DNA of 64,000 nucleotides from Vreelandella azerica (GCF_013112225.1 NZ_JABFHI010000001.1:62001-126000), one strand, 5' to 3'. Shown: positions 1 to 10,340, counted from the first letter of the stretch. Translations and numbers: made by a program. The notes: generated by a model from the letters alone, not told the origin.

Positions 1-1364
1 AGCCGATAGAGCTTTACTGTAAACCGGCGGATGATTACCTGCCCCACCCGACCGCTTGTCTGATTACCGGTATTACGCCGCAAAAAGCCCAGCGACGTGG
101 TTTGCCGGAAGCCGAGTTTGCCAGTGAAGTATTAAGCTGCATGAGTGTGCCAGGCACCTGTGTGGTGGGGTATAACAGCCTGCGCTTTGATGATGAAATC
201 TCGCGTCATCTTTTTTACCGCAACCTGCTCGACCCTTATGCCCGAGAATGGCAGAACGGTAACTCCCGTTGGGATTTGATTGATGTAGTTCGAGCCTTTT
301 ATGCATTGCGCCCGGAAGGCATTGAGTGGCCATTGCGGGAAGATGGTGCGCCGAGTTTTAAGCTTGAAGACCTGACGGCGGCTAATGGCATAGAACATGC
401 CGGTGCTCATGATGCTCTGGCCGATGTGCGGGCGACAATCGCCTTGGCAAGAAAGCTGCGCGAATGCAATGCCAAGCTGTTTGGTTACCTGTTGGGCTTG
501 CGTGGCAAGCGAGCGGTGAGCAAGCTTCTGGATATCCCCCATGCCAAGCCGCTGGTGCATATCTCCCGCCGTTACCCGGCCAGCCGCGCCTGTAGTGCTC
601 TGGTAATGCCGTTGGCTGAGCATCCCACCAACCCCAACGGGGTGATTGTCTATGACCTGAGCATTGACCCAGGCGAATTGTTGAACCTGTCAGCTGAGCA
701 GGTGCGCGAGCGAGTGTTTGTCAGCCAGCAGGATCTGGCTGAAGGCGAGACGCGCATTCCGCTCAAGGTTATTCATATCAACCGTTGTCCGGTGGTGTTC
801 CCGGCGGGGGCGCTGAAGGATGTGGAAGGGCCGCATCAGGGTGAATATGGCACCCTGGTCAAGCGGCTGGGGCTGGATGTTGATGCCTGCCGCCAGCATT
901 GGAAAACGCTTAATGCACAAAAGACGCAGGTGGCCAGTAAGGTGGCTGAAGTATTTCGGCAGACGTTTGCCGATGAGCCCCATGATCCGGATCTGATGCT
1001 GTATAGCGGCGCTTTCTTTTCTGCCGCAGATCGTCAGGCGATGGAGCGTGTGCGCAGTCTGTCTCCCTGGGATCTGGTGGGCCAGCGGTTTGCCTTTCAG
1101 GATCCGCGTCTGGAAGAAATGCTGTTTCGCTATCGGGCCCGCAGCTATCCGCATACCCTGGAAGGCGAGGAGCTGGCCCAATGGGAGGCGTTTCGCTGGT
1201 CACGCTTGAATGATCCGGCGCTGGCAGGGTTCACCCTGAAAGACTTTGCCCGCGAAATCGAACGCTACAATCACCAGTCATTGGATGACCATCAGCGCCA
1301 GATTCTTGAAGAAGTGGTGATGTATGTGGAATCCATCCTGCCCGCCCAGGCATTTGATGCCTGA
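1..1364 (+). CDS. sbcB: Exodeoxyribonuclease I, 5'-truncated by window edge
   Basis: This enzyme degrades single-stranded DNA 3' to 5' and acts in mismatch repair and recombination. The gene enters from the left edge; the first complete codon is at position 3, and the first acidic catalytic pair of the DEDDh exonuclease domain lies outside the window. Visible family landmarks are DYLPHP and ITGITPQ, the FDDE segment carrying an active-site Asp, SRWDLIDV, and AHDALADV with the last catalytic His and Asp. The SH3-like and helical C-terminal parts follow to the stop. About 453 residues are present of the usual ~475. The next gene converges from the other strand after a 23-bp gap. The match to E. 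coli ExoI is clear throughout. Confidence 0.95.
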   Translation, partial: PIELYCKPADDYLPHPTACLITGITPQKAQRRGLPEAEFASEVLSCMSVPGTCVVGYNSLRFDDEISRHLFYRNLLDPYAREWQNGNSRWDLIDVVRAFYALRPEGIEWPLREDGAPSFKLEDLTAANGIEHAGAHDALADVRATIALARKLRECNAKLFGYLLGLRGKRAVSKLLDIPHAKPLVHISRRYPASRACSALVMPLAEHPTNPNGVIVYDLSIDPGELLNLSAEQVRERVFVSQQDLAEGETRIPLKVIHINRCPVVFPAGALKDVEGPHQGEYGTLVKRLGLDVDACRQHWKTLNAQKTQVASKVAEVFRQTFADEPHDPDLMLYSGAFFSAADRQAMERVRSLSPWDLVGQRFAFQDPRLEEMLFRYRARSYPHTLEGEELAQWEAFRWSRLNDPALAGFTLKDFAREIERYNHQSLDDHQRQILEEVVMYVESILPAQAFDA

Positions 1365-1387
1365 GCGGGCAAGATGACCCTCAAGGG

Positions 1388-4218
1388 TTAGCGTGGGAAA
1401 GGTGTCAGCATTTCACGAAACTCGCTGATATCACTTTTCATATCCTCGGGGTCAAAGCGTATATCCAGCTGGCGCTTGCGCAGCGTTGACCACACCTTGC
1501 GTAGCTCGTCTGCGCTTATATCCAGCGCCAGTTGAGCGCGCTGCTCGCGGCGGTTGAACACCACCTCATCCAGTGCGGTGGCTTGCCAGTGACGGTTAGC
1601 GAGCGCCCCAAGTCGGGTATCCCGTTGTGTAAGCCGTTCAAACACGGCTTGGCGATAGGGTGCGAGTGCTTCGTCATCCAGCTCCTCCAGGCGTTCATCG
1701 GTCCCTTGCAGGAAAGCATCCATGCGCTCGGCAATCGTGGCGCTTGGGGTTTCCGGGGATTGAACAATCATGGCAAGCCCTGGGGCTTCAAGCAGCGGTG
1801 AGTAACCAGCATTGACGATATAGCCAAGCTGCTCTTCTGTACGCAAGCGCTGATAAAACGGCGTTTCCAGCCATTGGGCCAAGACGCTCACGGCTGCCTG
1901 TTGGCGCAGCGAGGTGTCGTTGCCTTGCAGGTAACGCAGTACCAGTGATTCGTCGCGGGTACTGTCCGGGCGCAGAACGCTGGCACCTGTCTTGACTTGA
2001 AGGGGTGTCAGTTCGCTAATGGCGTCCTGAGTGAGGCGTGGGCGCAGCTTGCCGCGTATCAGCTCAGCTTGCTGCTCGGCCTGCTCAGCGGTCAGGTTGC
2101 CTACTGCCATGGTATCTACGTACAGTTTTTCAAGAAAGCGCTGGCGGAAGTCTTCCAGGTGATGGATCTGCAACCGCTGACTGGCAGCGAGCAGTTCATG
2201 GCTCGACCATTGAGGGGTCAGCAGAGCTTCACCGAGTGCGCGCTGGGCCTGACGGGTGAGTGATGATGCCGGTGCGTTGCGCCATTCGCGCTGCAGTTGA
2301 TACTTCACCCGCTCGAAAGCGTTGGCTGAAATGGGCGCTTCGGCAAGTTGTGACAGTGTCTGCTCAATCAGGGGCGTCTGGCCGTCCCGCCAGCCGGACA
2401 GAGCCAGGGTGATGCCTCTGGAGTGGGCATAACTGTTGACTGAATGCCCCGCCAACCAGGCCGGATAAAGGGATTCGTTCAGGCTATCATTTAGCCAATT
2501 GGCCAGCAGTCTTGTCAGCACGGCTTCTTCTGCTGAATAGCTGGCGCTAGGGTGTTGCAGGCTGATGCGCCATTCCACCTTGGGCGTGTTGAAACGCTCT
2601 TCCTGCATGTGCCAGGCACGAAAACCGCGAGCCTCTATCAGGGCCTGTGGCTGTTCGTCGCTGCCTTCTAAAAGGGTTAGGTCATCGGCAATAAAGGGGC
2701 TGGGGGCAGGCAAGGCCAGGCCGGCCAATGGGTTGCCGGGAGTTGCGTCATCAAGGCGGCGCCATTGGGTATTAAACCAGGGGGATACCTGTTCGCTTTC
2801 CACGTCAGGGCCTGAATAAACTCGAATCAGATTATCCGGTGTCAGGGCGTCCAGATAAGTACGATGACGTTCAGAGTCGAAGCCGTCCATGCGGTAAGCA
2901 GCGTACTGAACATCTTCAGCCGGGTAACGCGACAGATTCATGGACAGGCGAGTGGCCTCCTGGCTGGGCGCGCCGGGCTGCTGGAAGCGGAAAGCCTGCT
3001 CACGCAGTTTGGCCTGTTCCTGGTAGCGCCATGCGTCCAGGCCGTTGTCGCGAATGTTATTGATGGCGGCAAATAGGGTCGCCTGAATATCGTCCAGGCG
3101 TTCAGCGCCTTTTGGCGTCAGACTGACCGATACCGAAAAGAAAGCGTGTTGGCCATCGCGCCGACCAGTACCTGCTGACAGGCCGTCAGCCAACCCTTCA
3201 TCACGCAGCAGTGCCAGGGCGCTGCCTTCCCCTTCATCGCCCAGAAGGTGAGCAATCAGCTGAGTCGGCTGTGTCTGATAATCACTGATAGGGTCCGAGA
3301 TTGGAAAATGAAACCGCACCTGACGGCGATCCTGTAGTGACTGACGCTGCAGGTAAATGGGCAGGCTGTTGTCCTGTACAAATGGAACGTCAATTTCCGG
3401 TGCGTTTAGCCCGCGGTTAGGAATATCCACAAAACGCTCGGCAACCCAGTTCTCCAGGGTATCCAGCGATTGCGGGGCCACAATCGCCAGCGTCATGATA
3501 TTGGCATCGTAATGCTGACGATAGAACTCGATCACCCGGTCACGCAGGGAAGGCTCACCGTTGGGACGGTCAGTCAGGGTCTCACGGCTGCCCACGGCGA
3601 AACGTGTCATGGGGTGGTCCTGATTGAGCACCTGATTGAGGGCATCGTTTTCGCGGCGGGCTTCGTCGCGAATGCGCGCCATGTATTCTGAGTGAACGAT
3701 ATTGCGCTCGCTATCCAGCTTGTCAGCATTAAACAGCGGCGTCAGGAAGAAAGCGCTGAATCTATCCAGCGCGCCGGGCAGGGCGGAAGGCTCGATATCA
3801 AAGAAGTAATTGGTGTCCTGGGGGCGGTAAACGCATTAAAAGAACCGGCGTTACGCGAAATATAGCCCTGGTAGGCGTCTGACTCAGGAAACGGCTCGGT
3901 GCCCAGAAACAGCATGTGTTCAAGAAAGTGTGCCAGACCCTGAAGGTCTTCAGGATCCTGGGCGCTGCCCACGCGAATATTCATTGAGGCCGCGGCCTTG
4001 TCTGCCTGGGGGTCGCTGACCAGCAGGGTTTGCAGACCATTGTCGAGGGTCAGGACGCGATAGTCGCGTTCATCATGGGGGCTGACGATAGGACTCTCCA
4101 CTTGGCTGACGCCATCGGTTGAGCTGGCGTTGGCCAGCGGTAGGTAGAGCATTCCCAGCGATAGTAGGGCCGAGGTGGCCAAAGGGTGGCCAGATGAAAA
4201 ATATAGAAAACGTAACAT
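1388..4218 (-). CDS. ptrA: Periplasmic M16 zinc protease (pitrilysin/protease III family), one apparent sequencing frameshift
   Basis: A large insulinase-type metalloprotease that degrades peptides in the periplasm. The N-terminus has a signal peptide (hydrophobic core ALLSLGMLYLPLANA). The inverted zinc motif HFLEH is followed by MLFLGT, then GSFNAFTAP and, further on, SERNIVHSEYMA with the third zinc ligand Glu. The reading frame breaks at the G run 3820-3824. One extra G there gives ...FTAPQDTNYFFDIE... and a single protein of about 943 residues, the normal size for pitrilysin (~960). The ATG at 4216-4218 directly follows the stop of the SRAP-like gene with no gap, so the two are probably co-transcribed. 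The choice of ptrA over another M16 member rests on length and the single-chain architecture. Confidence 0.85.
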
Positions 4219-4902
4219 TTACGGCTCCTGAGTCGATGCCCATTTCAGCATTGGCCCAACGGGGTGGGCGCAAGCAGGTGACTGATAGGCGGGATTGTTG
4301 ACATGTCTTGATACCGGAAAAGCGCCCAACAGTTCCAAAGGTGGGGGTTAGTTGCTGTTTAATAGCGTGCAATGTGCTTGTCGGATGTAGCCAGGTATCC
4401 AGCTGGTTTGGCGCAATCACCACTGGCAGGCGGTCAGTCACTGCTGCCAGGCAGGCATTGGCGGGCACGGTAATCAGTGCCATGGAATCGTTAAAAGTGG
4501 TCAGACTGGTGTGATAGCGACACCATAACCCTGCCAGCAATAACGGTGAGCGTTGGGTATGGGTGATCAGGTACGGCTGTTTGCCACGCGGCTGAACCCT
4601 CCAGGCGTAGAAGCCGCTGACGGGCACAGCGCAGCGGCGTGCTTGCAATGCCTCGCGAAACATTGGCCGACTGTCCAGCGTCTCTGCGCGCGCATTGTGG
4701 GGGCGTGATCGAGAATCTCAAGCCAAGGGGGCGTTAACCCCCAAAATAGGGTGCCCAGTTGGCGCTTGCCATGCTCCCAGCGAATAGTCGATACGCCCTG
4801 GCGGGGTGCCAGGTTGGGCGAGGTAATGAGTGGTTCTGCACAGCTGATCGGGGCTAGCCAGTCAGCCAGTGGTATATCACGTACATAAAGGCGTCCTGTC
4901 AC
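4219..4902 (-). CDS. SRAP-family (YedK/HMCES-like) protein lacking catalytic residues; two apparent frameshifts
   Basis: SRAP proteins normally cross-link to abasic sites in single-stranded DNA through Cys2. This one is recognisable by LAPRQ, FWGLTPPWL, HNARAET, MFREAL and RRCAVPVSGFYAW. Two single-base corrections restore it: one more G in the run 4699-4703 (giving HAPHNARAET) and one C fewer at 4325-4327 (giving VGAFPVSRHVNNPAY). The result is 227 residues, normal for the family. The protein starts GTG-ACA (M-T-G-R) where Cys2 is expected. The usual FYEW Glu is Ala, and the usual HDRMP His is Thr (VTDRLP), while the Asn of NARAE is kept. So it may bind DNA without forming the standard cross-link, or act differently. 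It ends immediately before the M16 protease ATG. Confidence 0.75.
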
Positions 4903-5003
4903 ATCACTCTCCGTTCAATGGGCCCTTCGATGGGAAGTTTACATCTCGCAGGTGGGGCTTGATGTAGTGAACTTGATGCGCGGCAGGCAAAGTTATAAAT
5001 AAG

Positions 5004-5019
5004 CGATACAATAGTATCG
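5004..5019. promoter_or_regulatory. 16-bp perfect palindrome, candidate TetR operator
   Basis: CGATAC-AATA-GTATCG is a perfect inverted repeat in the AT-rich gap between the divergently transcribed SRAP-like gene and the TetR gene, about 100 bp before the TetR start. A related GGTATCC element follows at about 5039. Position and symmetry fit an autoregulatory operator of the adjacent TetR repressor; binding is inferred. Confidence 0.45.
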
Positions 5020-5116
5020 AAAACAGTGTTTGATATAAGGTATCCTATACGAACCTGATCATGTAAAACAGCATGAAATCAGGCCTTCCTTGCGCAGTAA
5101 ACCTGAAGAGAATGCC

Positions 5117-5731
5117 ATGGCACGCCCACGACAGCATGCGCCCGATGCCCTCCATGCGCAGGTAATGCATGCCTGTGATGCCTGGCTGGATGAAAAACCG
5201 GTTCACGGCTTGTCTTTGCGTGCGATTGCCCGCGAAGTAGGCTGTGCGCCAAGCACTTTGCTCAAACTGTATGGCAGCTTCAATAACCTGCTTCAATATG
5301 TCAACGTTGAAACCTTAGCGCGTCTACAGCATACGATTACCAGCCTGAACACCAATGCGCCAGAGCCCTGGCTGCAGGCGCTGGCACATACTTACTGGCA
5401 GTTTGCCAAACAGGACTGCTACCGCTGGCAGCTACTGTTTGATTATCCGTTGGCTCAGGAGGGCGAGCTTGATCAGCGCCAGAGTGATTTGATCGAAGCG
5501 CTGTTCACTCAGGTGGAAACCAGTCTGAAAGAATACCAGCCCGCTCTGGGTGACCTGGAAGCACGACGGTTGGGGCGCACCCTTTGGGGGAGCGTACACG
5601 GTCTGGTTCAGCTGGGTTTAAACGAGCGTCTGGGTTATTGGCAGGGGCAGCAGTTAAAGGTCGATGAGCTGTTGGAACAGTTGTTAAGTACTGTGCTTGC
5701 TGGACTGCGCCATATTGAGGACGATGTGTGA
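5117..5731 (+). CDS. TetR-family transcriptional regulator with WHG-type C-terminal domain
   Basis: A DNA-binding repressor of about 204 residues. The N-terminal helix-turn-helix is SLRAIAREVGCAPSTLLKLYGSF. The C-terminal ligand domain has the LWGSVHGLVQLGL signature of the WHG (TetR_C_33-like) group. The ATG at 5117 (MARPRQ) is chosen because it sits about 6 bases after an AGAG Shine-Dalgarno; an in-frame start at 5090 would add nine unconserved residues. The stop overlaps the start of the plsC-like gene (GTGA), so the regulator and acyltransferase are translationally coupled. That suggests control of a lipid-related function, but the ligand cannot be read from the sequence. Confidence 0.85.
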   Translation: MARPRQHAPDALHAQVMHACDAWLDEKPVHGLSLRAIAREVGCAPSTLLKLYGSFNNLLQYVNVETLARLQHTITSLNTNAPEPWLQALAHTYWQFAKQDCYRWQLLFDYPLAQEGELDQRQSDLIEALFTQVETSLKEYQPALGDLEARRLGRTLWGSVHGLVQLGLNERLGYWQGQQLKVDELLEQLLSTVLAGLRHIEDDV

Positions 5732-6411
5732 CGCTTGCACGAGTGCAGACACGTCACCTTTTACGCAAGGTGATTTATGCCTTTGTGCGGCTTATCTATC
5801 GTTTGCGCATTCAGGGGCGCGAGCATATTCCCCGTCATGGGGCGGCGCTGATGGTCTGCAATCACGTCAGCTATATGGATGCACTGGTGCTCGGCGGCGC
5901 CTGCCCGCGTCCGATACGTTTTGTGATGGATCAAACTATTTTCAACTCACCCGTATTGCAGTGGTGGTTCAAATGGGTTGGTGTGATCCCAATTGCTTCT
6001 GAACGCCGCGATCCGGGAGCGCTAAGGCGTGCCCTTGACGACGTCAGTGCGGCCCTGGCCAATGGCGAAATTGTCATGGTGTTTCCAGAAGGCCGGCTGA
6101 CCCGGGATGGTGAGGTGGGTAACTTTCGGCGCGGTATTGAAACCATACTGGCGCGTGATAACGTGCCGGTTATTCCGGTCGGGCTGGCAGGTTTATGGGG
6201 GTCATGGACATCCAATGCGGGTGGCCCTGCCCTGAAGAAATGGCCACGCCGCTGGCGCGCCCAGGTAACGCTGAATTTTGGCAAGGCGCTTGATCCACTG
6301 ATGATTTCAAGGGCATCAGGCCATGAGGTCGCCTTGAGGCGCTATCTGGAGGCTCAGGTGCGCAGTCTCAAGGCAGCCGCCCACAACAAGGGCGGCCATC
6401 CAGACCTCTAG
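5728..6411 (+). CDS. 1-acyl-sn-glycerol-3-phosphate acyltransferase (PlsC-like)
   Basis: A membrane-associated acyltransferase that transfers an acyl group onto lysophosphatidate or a related lipid. The acyltransferase motifs occur in order: NHVSYMDA (HX4D), then MVFPEGRLTRDG with the FPEG(T/R) substrate motif, and VPVIPVGL. At 227 residues it is of normal length for small PlsC-type enzymes. The start is a GTG at 5728 overlapping the tetR stop. It is convergent with the CNNM gene and the two share 4 bases at their stops. In Pseudomonas-type genomes several PlsC paralogues exist, so the exact acceptor is uncertain and I give no symbol. Confidence 0.85.
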   Translation: MTLARVQTRHLLRKVIYAFVRLIYRLRIQGREHIPRHGAALMVCNHVSYMDALVLGGACPRPIRFVMDQTIFNSPVLQWWFKWVGVIPIASERRDPGALRRALDDVSAALANGEIVMVFPEGRLTRDGEVGNFRRGIETILARDNVPVIPVGLAGLWGSWTSNAGGPALKKWPRRWRAQVTLNFGKALDPLMISRASGHEVALRRYLEAQVRSLKAAAHNKGGHPDL

Positions 6412-7682
6412 CGGCGTGGCAGACGCACAGCTGGCCAGCAGCGTGCTGATGTGATCAGGTTGTCGCGAATTTCCAGGATTTCCATGCGAATTGAGCCTAT
6501 TTGCAGTGAGGCAGGGCCTTCCGGGAAAGACTCAAGATGCTCCAGAATCAGGCCGTTGAGGGTTTTAGGCCCATCAGTTGGCAGCTTCCAGCCCAGCATT
6601 TTATTGATCTCACGGATGTTGGCGGTACCTTCGATCACATGGCTGCCATCATCCTGCTGGTGGATTTCCTGATCTTCGGAAACATCCGTGGTGAACTCAC
6701 CGACAATCTCTTCAAGAATATCCTCCAGCGTGACCAGGCCTTCCACATCACCATATTCATCCACGACGATGCCAATCCGGCGCTTCTGCTTCTGAAAGTT
6801 GAGCAGTTGGGTATGCAGCGGCGTGGATTCGGGGATGAAGTAAGGTTCGCGGGCTTCTTGCACAATCGCCGCCTTGGTGACTTCCGGGCGGGAAAGGAAG
6901 CGCGCGGCATTACGTAAGTGCAGCATGCCGATGATGTTGTTGATGTCGCCCTTGAAAATCGGCAGCCGCGTGTGCTGGCTGGTGCGTATCTGGGCAAGAA
7001 TATCCGCCAGTGAGTCATCAAGATCAATGCCCAGCACTTCATGGCGCGGCACCATGATGTCGTTCACCGTGACGTTTTCAAGATCGAGGATTGACAGCAG
7101 CATCGTCTGGTGGCGGTAAGGGATCATGGTGCCCGCCTCGTGGACAACAGTGCGTAGCTCATCCCGGGTCAGGCTATCACCGCCGTTTTCTACGCTTTTG
7201 ACCCCCAGCAGGCGTAACAGGCCGTTGGATATCAGGCTGACCAGCAGCACCAGCGGGTAGAGAAGTTTGAGCAGCGGCTCCAGAATCCTGGAGGCCGGGT
7301 AGGCAATGCGTTCAGGCTTTATAGCTGCATAGGTCTTGGGCGTGACTTCGGCAAAAATCAGGATGGTGATGGTCAGTATCAGAGTGGCGACAGCGGGGCC
7401 GGTCACTTCGCCGAAAAAATGAATGGCGATGATGGTGGCGATAGACGCTGCCAGATTGTTGATGAAGTTGTTGCCGATCAGGATCACGCCAATCAGACGG
7501 TCTGGGCGTGCCAGCAAACGAAGCACACGCTTGGCTTGGGCGTCGCCGCTATTGGCCTGATGGCTCAGGCGATAGCGGTTGATCGACATCATGCCGGTTT
7601 CAGAACTCGAAAAGAAAGCAGAAAGCAGAATCAGTAGGGCGAGTAATCCGAACAATAACCCCAAGGGGAAGTCGTCGCTCAA
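6408..7682 (-). CDS. CNNM/CorC-type membrane protein with paired CBS domains (YfjD-like)
   Basis: About 424 residues. Three to four membrane segments make up a DUF21/CNNM domain (SAFFSSSETGMMSINRYRL, then GNNFINNLAAS). Two CBS domains follow (IMVPRHEVLGID to VVDEYGDVEGLVTLEDILEEIVG) and a C-terminal CorC_HlyC transporter-associated domain. Members have been linked to Mg2+/Co2+ efflux or Na+/Mg2+ exchange. The start is TTG at 7680-7682, supported by an AAGGAA Shine-Dalgarno 8 bases upstream and by conserved sequence right from MSDDF. It follows ypjD on the same strand after 106 bp, the usual arrangement beside ffh in gammaproteobacteria. Confidence 0.9.
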   Translation of the reverse strand: MSDDFPLGLLFGLLALLILLSAFFSSSETGMMSINRYRLSHQANSGDAQAKRVLRLLARPDRLIGVILIGNNFINNLAASIATIIAIHFFGEVTGPAVATLILTITILIFAEVTPKTYAAIKPERIAYPASRILEPLLKLLYPLVLLVSLISNGLLRLLGVKSVENGGDSLTRDELRTVVHEAGTMIPYRHQTMLLSILDLENVTVNDIMVPRHEVLGIDLDDSLADILAQIRTSQHTRLPIFKGDINNIIGMLHLRNAARFLSRPEVTKAAIVQEAREPYFIPESTPLHTQLLNFQKQKRRIGIVVDEYGDVEGLVTLEDILEEIVGEFTTDVSEDQEIHQQDDGSHVIEGTANIREINKMLGWKLPTDGPKTLNGLILEHLESFPEGPASLQIGSIRMEILEIRDNLITSARCWPAVRLPRR

Positions 7683-7788
7683 GTTGAAGGTTCCTTTATT
7701 GCTGGGTAGTCCGATTGTCAGAAGATTGTGTACAGATTGTCAAACAGATCCGTGTTGCGCCAGAAAGCGTTGTGGTATCAGGCTCGTG

Positions 7789-8586
7789 TCAGGCGCCAAG
7801 CAGGATCTCCAGCACAAATTTGCTGCCAAAGTAAGCAAGAATCAGAAAAACGCCTCCTGCCAGCGTCCACTTGACAGCTCGCATACCGCGCCATCCAAAG
7901 CGGTAACGGCCTACCAGCAGTGTCGCCAATATCAGCCAGGCTGTAATCGACAGGACAGTTTTATGCGCCAGATGCTGGGCAAAGAGATTATCGAGAAAAA
8001 GAAAGCCGCTAACGATCGAGAGGGTCAACAGCAATACGCCGGCCCATACAAGTTCGAACAGGACGCGCTCCATGGTGGTAAGCGGCGGCAGGGACTGAAC
8101 AATGCCACGAATATGGTGATGGCGTAGCGCCTGATTCTGCAGGCCCACCAGCACTGCCTGTGCTGCCGCAATCGCAATGGTTGCAAAGGCCAATGCGGAG
8201 CTGACGGCGTGGAGAAGGATGCCTGGTGTAAGCCCTCTTGCGCTGCTCTCGCTGGGTAATCCAGCGGCTGCAATCAGGGCAACGCCGGCGATAGGGAACA
8301 GCGCAATACCCGCATTCAGCACTGGCTTGAACAGGCTGGCGACCAGAACGACATTGACGGCCACCGCCATGAAGAGGGTGATGCTGGTGGTGAAGCCGGG
8401 CAGAAAACCAGGCGATTGCCCCAGCAGTTTGATCACTAGTGGGATGTGTAGCAAAAGCCCCAGCGTGGCCAGCATGCGTACCAGTATCGGACGGGCGGAT
8501 ACGCGGCGTAAAAGCGACAGTCCCTGCCAGAGGGCCGCCGCCATATAAAGAACAAGAGCAAGGGTGGCGAATGGGAGCGCCTGCAT
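7789..8586 (-). CDS. ypjD: CcsA/CcmC-like integral membrane protein (YpjD)
   Basis: A polytopic inner-membrane protein of 265 residues with about eight hydrophobic segments, in the cytochrome c assembly protein family (PF01578). Conserved features are LLHAVSSALAFATIAIAAAQA and LFAQHLAHKTVLSITAW, whose His residues match the haem-binding positions of CcsA/CcmC relatives. The precise role of YpjD is not settled. It is divergent from ffh, with a 228-bp shared upstream region, and this ypjD-ffh arrangement is typical of gammaproteobacteria. Confidence 0.85.
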   Translation of the reverse strand: MQALPFATLALVLYMAAALWQGLSLLRRVSARPILVRMLATLGLLLHIPLVIKLLGQSPGFLPGFTTSITLFMAVAVNVVLVASLFKPVLNAGIALFPIAGVALIAAAGLPSESSARGLTPGILLHAVSSALAFATIAIAAAQAVLVGLQNQALRHHHIRGIVQSLPPLTTMERVLFELVWAGVLLLTLSIVSGFLFLDNLFAQHLAHKTVLSITAWLILATLLVGRYRFGWRGMRAVKWTLAGGVFLILAYFGSKFVLEILLGA

Positions 8587-8724
8587 GATGCTATCCGTGC
8601 GCGTTAAGCGAGTAAGTGAAACCTGTCAGATTCGGGGTCAGGACTGATGGCCCTACTATAACCAATCCTTTGCGCTGCGCACAGTCGTCACGCATTAAAC
8701 ACAACGTCTCGGCTACTTCGACCA

Positions 8725-8753
8725 TGGAGAGTCGTGGCTTCAGCGCGTATAAT
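8725..8753 (+). promoter_or_regulatory. Candidate sigma-70 promoter for ffh
   Basis: A consensus TATAAT -10 at 8748-8753 is preceded by TGGAGA at 8725-8730 with exactly 17 bp between them (4 of 6 matches at -35). It lies about 60 bp before the ffh ATG in the ypjD-ffh intergenic region. Confidence 0.5.
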
Positions 8754-8814
8754 CAGCGTATTCAATGTCCGCGGTACTTGCGCCGGGCGACCAAGACAGA
8801 GGCAGAGAGGCCCC

Positions 8815-10223
8815 ATGTTTCAGAATCTTAGCGAGCGTCTTTCCCAGACGCTGAAGTCGATCAAGGGTCAGGCGCGCCTGACTGACGACAATATCCAGTC
8901 AACCCTTCGGGAAGTGCGCCGAGCGCTGCTGGAAGCTGATGTAGCGCTTCCTGTCGTCAAGGATTTCATCGAGCGCGTACGCGAACGGGCCGTCGGGCAG
9001 GAAGTCTCCAAGAGCCTTTCGCCGGGCCAGCAGTTCGTCAAGATTGTCCAACAGGAACTTGAAGCGACCATGGGCGAGGCCAACGAAGGTCTGGCGCTTA
9101 AAGGGTCGCCTGCGGTCGTGCTGATGGCAGGTTTGCAGGGCGCGGGTAAAACCACCTCTGTGGCTAAGCTGGCACGCTATCTGCGCGAGCGCGAGAAGAA
9201 AAAGGTGCTGGTGGTTTCCGCTGACGTTTACCGCCCGGCGGCTATCGACCAGCTGGAAACGCTGGCAAAAGAGGTTGAGGTGGAGTTTTTCCCCTCCCGC
9301 TCTGACCAGAAGCCGGTCGATATCGCCATGGCGGCCATCAAGCACGCCAGGATCCAGTTCCACGATGTACTCTTGGTGGATACCGCCGGCCGCCTTGCCA
9401 TTGATGAAGCCATGATGGCGGAAATCCAGGCGCTGCATACGGCGATTGCTCCCCAGGAAACTCTGTTCGTTGTTGACGCCATGACCGGCCAGGATGCGGT
9501 CAATACCGCTAAGGCGTTCAATGAAGCTCTGCCACTGACCGGTGTGATCCTGACCAAGGCTGATGGTGATGCCCGCGGGGGTGCAGCCCTCTCAGTGCGC
9601 CACGTTACCGGTAAGCCGATCAAGTTCATGGGGGTCGGTGAAAAAGTCGACGCTTTGGAACCTTTCCACCCGGATCGCGTGGCCTCACGCATTCTGGGCA
9701 TGGGCGATATGCTGTCGCTGATCGAAGAAGCCGAGCGCACGGTTGATAAGTCCAAAGCCGAGCAGTTGGCCAAGAAGGTCAAGAAGGGTGACGGCTTTGA
9801 TCTGGAAGACTTCCGCGACCAGCTCCAGCAGCTCAAGAAAATGGGCGGCATGAGTGGCCTGATGGGCAAGCTGCCCGGCATGGGGCAAATGGCCGAAATG
9901 GCACAAGGGCCAGGGCCTGAAAAGGAGCTGGGTAAACTTGAGGCGCTGATCAACTCGATGACGCCCAAGGAGCGCCAGAAGCCAGAAATTATCAATGGTT
10001 CGCGCAAACGTCGGATTGCTGCCGGTGCCGGGCTTCAGGTGCCCGATCTGAACCGTTTGCTGAAACAGCATAAACAGATGCAAAAGATGATGAAAAAGCC
10101 GGTCAAAAAGGCGGCATGCAGAAAATGATGCGCGGAATGTCCGGCATGATGGGGGGCCAGGGGCCGGGCGGCCCAGGAGGCATGGGCGGAATGGGTGGCC
10201 CTGGCGGCTTGCCCCGGCGCTAG
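8815..10223 (+). CDS. ffh: Signal recognition particle GTPase Ffh, one apparent sequencing frameshift
   Basis: Ffh binds 4.5S RNA and signal sequences and delivers ribosomes to FtsY at the membrane. The N domain (residues ~1-90) is followed by the G domain with GLQGAGKTT, DTAGRLAIDE and TKADGDARGGAA, then a methionine-rich M domain. The frame breaks in the A run 10093-10097. One more A gives KKAGQKGGMQKMMRGMSGMM and a Gly/Met-rich tail ending GGLPRR at the TAG 10221-10223, 469 residues in total. The ATG at 8815 (MFQNLSERL) is the conserved start. Ffh is essential, so a true disruption is implausible. It partners with ftsY at 33.8 kb. Confidence 0.95.
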
Positions 10224-10340
10224 TTTTCAGCGCCTTGGGCTTTCCAAATAGCCCGCATTTGCGTAGAATGCTGCCTCTTCATGTGTAGGGGTGTGCCCAT
10301 TATATGCCGCTTTCTGCACCATGTGGGCTTAAACACGATC

